From assembly GCA_920105625.2 (NCBI GenBank), contig OV050032.1, positions 203,760,758 to 203,824,757 of the forward strand: a DNA stretch of 64,000 nt, written 5' to 3'. The stretch is from Clusia tigrina (taxonomy: Eukaryota; Arthropoda; Insecta; Diptera; Clusiidae). Under the pieces are notes generated by a model. That model did not search any database and was not told where the DNA came from. It saw only the letters and a program-made list of their open reading frames with translations. The position numbers were made by a program, and so were the translations under genes. Shown here in pieces: positions 55,171-64,000 of the stretch; position 1 is the first letter of the stretch; every line of letters starts with the position of its first letter.

Positions 55171-56693
55171 ACTCCGTCTCTGACTCCAATTCCTGTATCT
55201 GACACTGACTCCGTCTCTTGACTCGAACCTCCGTCGAGTTCGAATATTCACATATCATTCATGGATTCTGTAAAAGGACGAATCCTTCTATAGCACAGCA
55301 GAAGCAAACAGGTTCTACGGCAATTTATTGTACAGCCTCAAAAGTGTAGAGTATTTTTCCCTGCAGGGTGGCATTGAAAGACTTTTCTGTCGTGGCAACA
55401 CAAGAGGATGTCTTTGTAGACTTTACAGTGTGATTGCTGGACTTTGGCTATGCTGGTTACTCCGAATAGATATAATACCAATATGGACATACATATTCCT
55501 AGTTAGTGTCGCTTTCTGATTCGATTTGAAGGTAGCGGAGGATCCTTATCAAGCATATTGAGACGAACATATGCTCGAATACTATTGTGGGACATTAAAA
55601 AAGCGAATCCGATCCGAATACATAACAGAGAAAATTACTCAATGAATAAAAATCTCGACTTTTGACCGGGACTTTGTGCAGACCTGGATTCCTTTTACTT
55701 CCCAATCATGTTTAGGAATGATATTTGGCTCTACATATCGAAATTTGTTAATTAATGTTGCCAATTATCTTCAAGGAACAAATGCTGAATACCGGGTTGA
55801 TACTACGTAGGTAGGGTGTTTTCATTTGTGAAGCCGCTACAGTCGACCAGAAACTCTCTTCACTAGTTTCCTGCATTGTCTTTTAAGTGGCTTTTCTTTT
55901 AAATTTTTATTTCTTTTTGTGAGGCTTTAAATGTTTCGCAGAACTTCCAGAACTCGTTTAAGAAGTTCTTTAGCAGGTCACAATTTTCCGTTGCCTCTTT
56001 CTACGCATGCGGAAGCGTAATTATATATACACATATACTCGTATATCACATTGCGTAAGTTGATTTTTTGGTAACAACTTTTACAGAGCTGAGCTGAATT
56101 GCTGGCGGACCGTAGCGGTAGCGCTGCTAGACGTGATAAAGCAATGGTCTCACCCACTGCCGCCGATATAGGCATGCATGAGATTCGGTCGGCGAGCGTG
56201 CTGTGAATGAGAATTGCACATTTGTGTCGTTTAATTTGTTCCCCAAAATGGCGTTGAATGGCGGAGGAATTGTTGTTGTACACCATTATACACGAAACCT
56301 TGAGGACGCATCGCGGACATGACTCCAAATGGCATTTCATGGACAAGGTATCATTTTGTGTTGTCGCGTAGTCAATAATCTTGGCCAGAGTTTCGCTCAA
56401 ATACATAAAAATAGCATCTTTTCTAGGTCTCCTTTGAACAATATATCAGTGCGTATTATTTTAGTATATCTTTAACAGAATCAAAATAAAATCGGCTTTA
56501 AATTGTAGCCTCCAATTGAATCACCCTTTAGATGCACGCCTCAGAATCTATTCAAACCCGGCCGGCTTTGTAGGTGGCTAGAAAGGTGCTGACAATATTC
56601 AAAAGTCAATTGCGAAATTAATCAAGCTAACTTAAAAAGAATTGGCCCAAACTGACATATAAGCAAAACTGACATTGGCATATACAAACATGA
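55171..56693. other. Unique non-coding DNA
   Basis: A minus-strand frame at 55978-56406 (142 codons, ending ...ASACVERGNGKL) is the longest non-repeat frame in this part, but I see no domain. No gene called. Confidence 0.35.
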
Positions 56694-57163
56694 TCCTTTA
56701 TATAGTCCTAGCACATTCCCAGCTAAACTTCTTCAAAGTGAGAGAAGCAAACGAGACGAGTTGGGGGGACTGGGAATTTGTTTCTATACTGACGGCATCA
56801 CGTTAGAAGGGAAGGTGAGGCAGAGATGAGATTGAGAGGACGGTGATGTATCCTTTATATAGTCCTAGCACATTCCCAGCTAAACTTCTTCAAAGTGAGA
56901 GAAGCAAACGAGACGAGTTGGGGGGACTGGGAATTTGTTTCTATACTGACGGCATCACGTTAGAAGGGAAGGTGAGGCAGAGATGAGATTGAGAGGACGG
57001 TGATGTATCCTTTATATAGTCCTAGCACATTCCCAGCTAAACTTCTTCAAAGTGAGAGAAGCAAACGAGACGAGTTGGGGGGACTGGGAATTTGTTTCTA
57101 TACTGACGGCATCACGTTAGAAGGGAAGGTGAGGCAGAGATGAGATTGAGAGGACGGTGATGT
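56694..57163. repeat. 157-bp tandem triplication, near-identical copies
   Basis: The unit starting TCCTTTATATAGTCCTAGCA begins at 56694, 56851 and 57008 (period 157). It ends with GAGATTGAGAGGACGGTGAT, and I see no difference among the three copies. High identity means recent amplification (or an assembly artefact). The third copy overlaps the end of the minus-strand frame at 57098-57495. The sequence has TTTATATAG, a possible TATA-like box, but nothing else promoter-like. Confidence 0.95.
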
Positions 57164-57495
57164 TTTATGTGCAAGGCGTCTAAATGCTCTGCTAAATGGT
57201 CTGGCGGCTCTTCTACGCAACGTCTTAATCACTTGGCTGTCCAGCGACTGCGACATAAGAAGCAACTCTTGAACTCGCAGGACGTGGCACTCTATAAACA
57301 AACCGCTGCGAAACACCACTTTACTTCCAGCTTCAGGGACCAAGCCATCAAAAGATAGCGGGAGGAAAGCACTTCGAGTAGGAGCTCTGACCTTCTTTGA
57401 AGAATTGAATTCCTTATACAGACAAAAATCAAGCAAAACTTTTGAGCTCTGTGGTAGCAGTCTTGACAAAGACACAGTTGCCGCTTCCTTCGCCA
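57098..57495 (-). CDS. Unidentified minus-strand ORF (133 aa), doubtful gene
   Basis: An ATG in good context (TTAAAATGG) on the minus strand at 57495 opens 132 codons to a stop at 57098. The peptide starts MAKEAATVSLSRLLPQ and is moderately basic towards the end (LRRRAARPFSRAFRRLAHK). It is not low-complexity, unlike most frames here, and the frame continues upstream without an ATG to 57598. I recognise no family. The last 22 codons lie inside the third 157-bp repeat, so the present stop is set by the duplication. It may be a transposon scrap or an exon of an unknown gene. Confidence 0.2.
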
Positions 57496-57598
57496 TTTTA
57501 ACAGGTCGGGGCTCAACGAGGAGATTTCTCACGCAGTTGTTTAAATAAGGGGTAGGCAGGGGCAGGAGTCCATCTACTCTGTCAGCACCCGGAATCAC

Positions 57599-59990
57599 TT
57601 TTCAATAACCTCTACGATCTTAACCAGTTAAAATTCGTTTTACTTCTTCCAAAATAGCTGCAGTGCGGCTCCCCCCCAGGACGAATACGCCCATATAATC
57701 TTTTAGTGTAAATGAAGGGATCTACGAAAAGGACCAACAATAAGGCAGCTGCAGATCAAGGCAGAACAGAGAAAAATGGAAATTCAATTAGTGGAGGTGG
57801 AACAAGGAAAAGTGGGAGAACAATTAATGGAAAATCGCATCAATCTATATTCTGTAGCAACCAATTAGGCTATGCCGGGGTCCATTGTGATAAGCAAGGA
57901 CCTTACAATAACAAAAGTTGAAGCAGACAGATCCATCAGCTAGAAATATCAAGCAACTGAAGGTGGAGTCAAACTCACTCCAAGTTGTTTGACCTCTAAA
58001 AATGCCTTATATACAATTGAACTTTGGATTAACTTTCAGTGCAACGTCTTCTTCTGCCGAAGATCCTCGCCTCTATAAAATATTAACAAAATAGATATTA
58101 GCCTACGAATTCCAAACTTTCACGATTTCAAACAATGCCAGGCCAGGCCAGCACAAAAGACTTTCCAAAGGCAACAAAACAACAAAAACAAACGAATAGA
58201 AAAAAATGAAATATCATTTATCATGCCGTGCGCCAATTTTCAAATAATTTTCCAATACAAATTGTGCACAACGCCAACCACAGCAGCAGCAGCGACAGCA
58301 CTAGCTTCAGTACCAATGACAGCACTAGTACTAGCGACGAAAGCAGCAGTTATAGCAGCTGCACCGACTTTGGCAGCAGCATCGTCACCTGGTATTTCCC
58401 AAAGCTCCACGACGAGCAATTTACATTTTGAAAGTAAATTAACCTACGACAAGCGAGCGCATATTGCGAGCAGCCAAACATGTCTGCCAGCAGCCGTCCA
58501 CTATCCACAGTCATCCAGGCAGCGAGCGAGTATGCTATTTGGTGGAAGGCGGCGAATGAATCTCGTAAGCTATGAAAATGCAACTAGAGTGCAAACACCT
58601 TTTCGAAAACCAACAACGAAAACCATAAGCGACACGACAAAAAATTACAACAACTACAAAAAAAAATACCTGTGAACGGCCAACAACTCCTGAGCCACAA
58701 CCAAAAGCTAAACGAACTATGGGTTGTACGTGCATACGTACATATGTACGTATTGGCAAACAACGTGAACGTGAACGTAAGCGCACATTTCACTTTAGTT
58801 TGGAGGCCAAAGTCCTCTTTATGTAGTCGAGTATCTGTGCAGATGCCAATCTTACCGCATTGCAATAAAAATAAAAACAAACAACAAAAGCTGCGTACGT
58901 GTGTGTGTACGTAAGTTTGGATGAGGATGGATATGCATGAGTGTGTGTGTGTGCACGAGTGCAGAAACATGCATGCACACAACTGCGCTCGAGTGTCAGT
59001 CAACTTTCATCCATTCAAATGCTGTTTCGTTTATTGCTGCGCCTTCTCTCCCTCTCTCTTTCTCTCTCAGTCAAACGCACAAACAGACATCTCATACCCA
59101 TAGACAATTTATAAATTTGCTGCAACACTTCAGCTACGTAGCAGTGGCCTGGGCTAGTGAGGCGAACATAGCTAGCATAATCTTTTATTTGTATTGTTGT
59201 TGCTGTTGTTGTACATCGTTGACTTCTTTGCCAATGCCACGACTTGCCTAGTGTACTGCATTGATTGTTGTATGTCTGTTCGTTGCTCTGCCTGTCCGCT
59301 CGTCGATCCGTCCGTCTGGCTTAGTTAATGAGCTAGTTAGTTGTTGGTAAGTGCAGCGACCTCACTCGCTTGGCAACTGCTGCATACCATACACTACCCG
59401 CAAGTACACATACAAACGCACACATACAAATCGCCACTGCATTCAGGCACCGGCACCAAACCTCACCACTCATACTTGTAACTGGTTGGAAGGGAGGCAG
59501 GCAGGCAGGCAGGCAGGCAGCGTCAGCTGTGGATCGCTTCGGTTCGGTTCGGTTGGGTTCGGTTTGCCTGCAATTTGCAAGCGTGCATGCATGCCAAAGA
59601 AAGCGTTTGTCTTCAGTCATCTTTCGTGCGAAGACAGTAGTAATGAACTTTCGTTATCCGCTTTGAACTGCATAGGTACCCGTGTAAATGCAAGCACATG
59701 CATGTGTATGTATGGATGCATGCTTGTCTGCTTGCTTGCTTTCTTGCTTTATATTCATTACAATTGACACGAGAGAATCAACTTCGTACGATCGTTGTAC
59801 GAAGTAGCTGAATAGCTGAGTATTCGTAGAACATTCTAGCAAGGAGACCAAAATAGAGGGTGCTCTCTCTGACACACTTATTGCACGACACACAACCAAA
59901 CACGAACAGGTTCAGGCATCGTTGCATGCACATTGGGATATACCCGTGGTCGACGTCCTACAGGTGACGCAATTAATTGTACAAAAAGTG
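57599..59990. other. Non-coding DNA with CAG-rich and CA tracts
   Basis: CAG/ACAGCACTAGTACTAGC-type sequence at 58278-58385, GT at 58940-58955, CCTCTCTCTTTCTCTCTC at 59050-59070, GGCAGGCAGGCAGGCAGGCA at 59497-59520. A plus frame of 150 codons from 58223 (ATG is present) is Ala/Thr/Ser-rich from the CAG tract and its second half (residues 70-150) has no known motif. I do not call it. Confidence 0.4.
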
Positions 59991-60263
59991 CCTCTCTCTC
60001 TCTCTCTCTCGCCTGACGTCATGAAGGGTGAAAATGCATGTGAAAAAATATTTTTCACATTTCAGTTCATGGTTACTTTTTACTTTGTTTTACTGCAGGG
60101 TTGCATTTTAATAAATAAATATATTTTAAAAACCTCAAATGGGATGGGATCAGTGCAAATGCTGTATTTCTAAATTTTGTTTAAACACAGGCGTTATTTT
60201 ATATGCGTAAAATACAAACGTGCTTCGTGACGTCATGAACTGCCTGTCAATATAGATGAGAGG
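59991..60263. mobile_element. Candidate MITE-like element (copy 2)
   Basis: Starts CCTCTCTCTCTC and CCTGACGTCATGAAG, ends CGTGACGTCATGAACTGCCT ... GATGAGAGG, 273 bases. The end regions match the element at 5527-5781 in the order GTGACGTCA..GAA then GAGAGGAAAGT. The interior is AT-rich and not coding. Evidence is stronger for the right half than the left, where a CT microsatellite could mimic the terminus. Confidence 0.28.
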
Positions 60264-60309
60264 AAAGTTGGGGTCCTACGAATTACCTAAGCTTATAATT
60301 TATATACCT

Positions 60310-61205
60310 TGGCATATACAGATGTGTTGGGTAGGAAGTTTATAGAAAGGAGAGATATGTATGGAAGGTACATATATGTGTAAGTATGGAGAGAGAAGGG
60401 AAAGATATGTATATAAAAGGGAGAGATATGTTTGGAAGAAGTGATATTTATAGAACGGAGAGATATGTATTTTAGGAAGATATAAGTATGGATAGAGAGA
60501 ATGGAGAGATATGTATAAAAGGGAGATATATGCGTGTAAGGGAGAGATATGTATGTATGAAAGGCGGATATAATATATGAGTGGAGAGAGAGAACGGAGA
60601 TATATGTATTGTATGGAGAGATATGTATGTAATGGAGAGATATGTATGGTATGGAGATATATGTATGGTATGGAGAGATATGTGTGGTATGGAGAGATAT
60701 GTATGGTATGGAGAGATGTGTATATCTATGGAAGGACGATATATGTATATCTATGGAAGGAAGAGATATGTAAAGAAAGGCGAGATATGTATGGAAGGGA
60801 GCAATAAGTATGGAAGGGAGAGATGTATAAAGAGACGATAGATAGCTATGGAAGGAAGATATATGTATGGTATGGAGAGATATGTATGGAAGGGAGATAT
60901 ATGCATGGAAGGGAGATATATGCATGGAAGGGAGAGATAGGTATGGAAGGGAGAGATGTATGAAGAGACGATAGATACCTATGGAAGGGAGAGATATGTA
61001 TGGTATGGAGAGATATGTATGGTATGGAGAGATATGTATGGTATGGAGAGATATGTATGGTATGGAGAGATATGTAAAGAAAGGCGAGATATGTATGGAA
61101 GGGAGCGATATCTAAAGAAAGGAGAGCTTTGTATGGAAGGGAGAAATATTGATAGAAGGGAGAGATATATGTATATGGTAGGAAGAGATAAGTTTGGAAG
61201 GGATG
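60310..61205 (+). repeat. 19-bp minisatellite (GGTATGGAGAGATATGTAT)
   Basis: About 45 imperfect units of GGTATGGAGAGATATGTAT and variants with AAGGGAGAGATATGTATGG. Two blocks, at about 60780-60850 and 60940-60985, share GAAGGGAGAGATGTAT, AAGAGACGATAGATA and CTATGGAAGG, so a superunit of about 120-150 bases is suggested. The minus-strand frames (60293-60925 and 60846-61286) are Ile/Ser/His/Leu-rich and reflect the unit. Confidence 0.9.
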
Positions 61206-63292
61206 TATGGTATAAACAATAATAATAATAACAATAATAAAAATCATAGTATTGTTGCTGATAAAATATTCACAACAGTGGTCCACACAACTGAGAAATT
61301 GAATAGTATAATTTTGCCGAATTGCTTGGAGTATTCCATGACATCAAAATTTGCTGCACGTCTCTTTGATTTTTCCAACTTAACTTGTAAGTTACTTATT
61401 TACTTATGTATGTCTTGTAGCTTAAGCAAATGTTGACCCCTTCTTATCCGCCTACTGCACTGCTGAGCACGTGTCATTATAACAAAATTTCCCTGCTCTA
61501 AAGCAGCAACAACAACAACAACAACAACAACAACGTTTAACAAGCCAACAAATCCATCGATCAAGCGATTTATCCATGCACCCAACTATCCAATGAACTA
61601 ACTAACCACATATGCAACTAACTAAGCAACCAACTGGCAACAAGTCAATAAACTCATTGCGAATCGCCTTATCAAACCGACCACGATCAATGGCGATCAT
61701 TGGCACTACTGACTCGCTGGTTGGGTAGTAAAATTATACACATACACACCGAATTACCGAACTTACGCGCACGGCCTAAACAATAAACCTCAATAACAGT
61801 TACAAAACTGTACGCATTTAAAATGCAACAGCAACGACAGTGGCTGCGACGTCAGCAGCGGCAGCACTAGTAGCGACAGCACTAGCAGTAGCGCCAACAG
61901 AGAGTAGTAGTAGTAGTAGCAACAGCGACGGCAGCAGCGACTGCTGCATTAGTAGTTCTCACTGCTCTGCATCTTGAGCAGACAGAGATAGCAACAGATG
62001 TGTGACGTAAATAGTAACGAATGAGCAGGGAATATGCAAGTTAGATCTTTTGAAAAGAAAATACGTAGAAGAAGAAGCAGCAGTGTAAGCAGAAAATAAG
62101 AATAAGAGTTTAGCGGTGTGACAGCAGACACAGACTTAGTATGTGTTACGTGCATAGAGAGGCATGCCAATGCAGGAAGAAAAGAAAGGAGACGAAGCTG
62201 GCTGGCTACGCCGCCGTCAGTACATTGAACGCATCTACTGCAGCTACAAAAGGGTTAAAGACCCTTTGTGTTACCACACACATATGTGTGAGTGAGAGAG
62301 TGTGAGTTTGTGTGTTTTTACATCAGTTCTGTGTATGTTTATATGTGTTTGTGTGTGTGTGTGCATTTATTTTTATTTGAAAGGGGGGTGAGAATCTTCG
62401 AATAATCATTATCGCCCGAGTTACGGCGCTAGTGTGACTCAGTGGGACTATTGCCACTTACTCCATAACCCTGTCTCAGTGCATGGAATGTACATAAGTG
62501 TTTGGGCTGTATAAAGGACTTGTTTTAGAACGATCGTAGCCGGTCACGCTAAGGCTGCGTTTATATCATCGAACTTCAACTAGAATATGGCTGCTTGGTG
62601 AGGAGTTTAGTGCATTCAACCCCAAAATAGGGGGTTTTTTCTCAACAAATTAAAGTCAGTGATCGATTTTATAATCTATACATACGTACTTGTCTTCGTA
62701 TATAATTTCTCTGCAGTGTATATAAATTGGGCTTAAATATATATCTACACTAATTTAGGAAACAATTGAGGAGCTCTATTCTAAGGTTTCGTTATCTTAT
62801 GTAGTGATAATGTACCAAAGCAAGGCACCACACATTCACTGCTTTCGTTTTCTTCTCCTAATTGTCTCTACCTTACAGTATATTAAGGTGTTGGTCCCTA
62901 AAACCTAACTATATCATTTAGCACCCGATTTGGATCTGGTTGCTTCTACGAATACGTTTCTAATTTTACCGCCGAGTAAAAATCAAATGTGTGTTCACTT
63001 TTTTATTTATTTATATATAGTATGTACATACATATGTATATATAAATATATCTTAAGTACAGATATCTTTATGTATACACATACTTCATATATAGATAAA
63101 CATGCGCATATAGAATATTTAGTGGAAAAAGGACCCTTACCGAGCCCAAATAAACAAGCGTGCTCATAAGAAAATTATAGAAATGCATTGAAATGCATAG
63201 AAATGAGCGGCAGAAAGCAGGCAATATAATAAATAGAATGGCGCAAAGCAGCACAGAACAAGGAAACAAATGAACCTACATCAACAACATAG
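61206..63292. other. Non-coding DNA with AAT, CAA and CAG tracts
   Basis: AATAATAATAACAATAAT at 61217-61236, CAACAACAA at 61505-61533, GACAGCACTAGCAGTAGC-type sequence at 61830-61950 resembling 58.28-58.38 kb, GTGTGTG at 62290-62365. No gene recognised. Confidence 0.45.
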
Positions 63293-63327
63293 TATAAAAA
63301 GCCAGCGAGCTGATAAACACGATCAGT
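63293..63327 (+). promoter_or_regulatory. Candidate TATA + initiator core promoter
   Basis: TATAAAAAG starts at 63293 and ATCAGT follows with its A at 63325, 32 bases downstream, which is the expected TATA-to-start spacing for RNA polymerase II in insects. An ATG in an AAATGG context lies 5 bases after the presumed start and opens only 28 codons (63330-63416, beginning MEYQHTRTRTQHLP). That is too short and too Thr/His-rich to be convincing, so a non-coding or spliced transcript, or a chance match, is possible. Confidence 0.3.
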
Positions 63328-63640
63328 AAATGGAATACCAACACACTCGCACTCGCACACAGCACTTGCCTACCGAGGAGCATGCCTACGTGCATCAACA
63401 TACAACAGCCCAGTAGGAACACCAGTTGTGAGGCAATGCATTCTTAATAGAATGGAACACTCAGCCCGCCAAATTAGTCCATAGCCGCCAGCTCGATATA
63501 AATTCCCAATGACTTGAAAGTGTTAAGAAAGCAGTATTTTTTATTGTAAGTTCATTCTATGATAAGGACTATGTGTATTCTATATCATAAGGACCCAGAG
63601 GGCTGAAGGTCTTGGCAGCTAGTCCTTCTTTATCATGAAT
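63328..63640. other. Unique non-coding DNA
   Basis: CACTCGCACTCGCACA at 63343-63360. Nothing else recognised. Confidence 0.35.
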
Positions 63641-64000
63641 ACTAATCTATCTATCTATCTATCTTCTATATATTATATATATAAAAATGAATGTTTGTGT
63701 GTATGTCCTTTATAGAATCGTAAACTATGCATTTGATCATGTGATGATCTTTAGCAAATTTGTTGTGCATGAGCCCAGGAAGGTTTCTGAGTTGGTACCG
63801 GTCCAATTGGACAAAGGGGCGTAGTACCTCCCATAAAAATCACAAATTAAAAAGCCATTATTTCTGCTCCGGCTAACAGTATTTGAACAATATTTGGTAT
63901 ATAGGTTTAGTATACATATTCTAAGTGCTGCTGCAAATATGGGCAGGATTGGACAAAGGGGAGTGTTACCTCCCATACAAATCACAAATTAAAAATCGTT
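63641..64000 (+). mobile_element. Edge of a probable transposable element (cut by the window)
   Basis: A (CTAT)n tract at 63644-63664 runs into TATATATATAAAAATGAATG, the kind of border seen on many insect Helitron-like non-autonomous elements. Inside, GGACAAAGGGG...ACCTCCCATA and CACAAATTAAAAA occur twice, at 63809 and 63951 (142 bases apart), a typical internal direct repeat. No coding frame is seen. The element continues beyond the window, so class and ends are uncertain. Confidence 0.4.

Larger units (their letters stand above)
1811..64000 (+). other. Possible very large first intron (to window end)
   Basis: The donor at 1811 has no convincing partner exon in the window, and everything downstream is repeats, transposon relics and unremarkable non-coding DNA. 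This fits a large intron that has accumulated minisatellites and transposons. It is inference only, because short or fast-evolving exons could be missed and the gene could end in intergenic DNA. RNA-seq split reads anchored at 1810 would decide. Confidence 0.3.

Noticed and set aside
1..64000. Recurrent TGACGTCA/GACGTC palindromes (about eight) as a regulatory network
   Set aside because: The count is about what chance predicts for this base composition over 64 kb; only the pairs inside the MITE-like candidates share context.

Overview
The window looks like insect nuclear DNA, most likely from a higher (brachyceran, perhaps tephritid-like) fly. The reasons are AT-rich non-coding DNA full of CA, CAA/CAG and GATA microsatellites, relics of Jockey-type and RNase H-bearing non-LTR retrotransposons, a Tc1-type transposase relic, a start codon in the fly context (CGAAAATG) and TCAGT initiator motifs. 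No bacterial-style gene organisation is present. Nearly all open reading frames over 60 codons are by-products of tandem repeats or low-complexity DNA, and many of them lack an ATG.

The one well-supported host-gene feature is at the left edge. A cluster of initiator motifs (627-662) and a leader of about 1.1 kb are followed by a 28-codon first coding exon (1726-1810) that ends at a consensus splice donor. No matching downstream exon was found, so the remaining 62 kb may be one large first intron, although an intergenic end to the gene cannot be excluded. I do not recognise the product.

The rest of the window is a landscape of minisatellites and transposon relics. From left to right: an AT-rich ~20-bp repeat field (1.86-3.76 kb); a minus-strand Jockey-like reverse transcriptase relic (3.8-4.76 kb); a ~30-bp CT-rich satellite with 324-330-bp higher-order structure (8.7-11.75 kb); a candidate solo LTR (14.03-14.30 kb); a Tc1-like relic abutting a 19-bp array (15.55-16.3 kb); a GAT/GCT tract (19.0-19.4 kb); a 441-bp higher-order array (22.25-23.6 kb); a 17-bp array (26.45-27.43 kb); an 11-bp array (30.1-30.74 kb); a 54-bp satellite with 324- and 702-bp higher-order periods (32.85-35.95 kb); a 177-bp array (37.2-37.83 kb); GATA arrays and a dispersed repeat (39.05-39.66 kb); a tRNA-like sequence (40.3 kb); a 12-bp array (40.56-41.26 kb); a 10-bp array with a 393-bp three-part superunit (42.95-45.0 kb); a minus-strand non-LTR relic with reverse transcriptase and RNase H parts (46.3-47.56 kb); a 17-bp array that is the reverse complement of the one at 26.5 kb (48.66-49.68 kb); a ~143-bp array (52.86-53.58 kb); an 80-bp array (54.89-55.17 kb); three near-identical 157-bp repeats (56.69-57.16 kb); a 19-bp array (60.3-61.2 kb); a TATA+Inr promoter candidate (63.29 kb); and the edge of a probable transposable element at the right end.

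The most notable property is the number and organisation of unrelated minisatellites, many with nested higher-order periods. At least two are bounded by duplicated flanking sequence, which points to segmental duplication and unequal exchange rather than simple slippage. The very long overlapping frames in the 30-bp and 54-bp arrays (up to about 1050 codons, on both strands for the 54-bp array) are what stop-free units with lengths divisible by three would give, and I do not regard them as genes.
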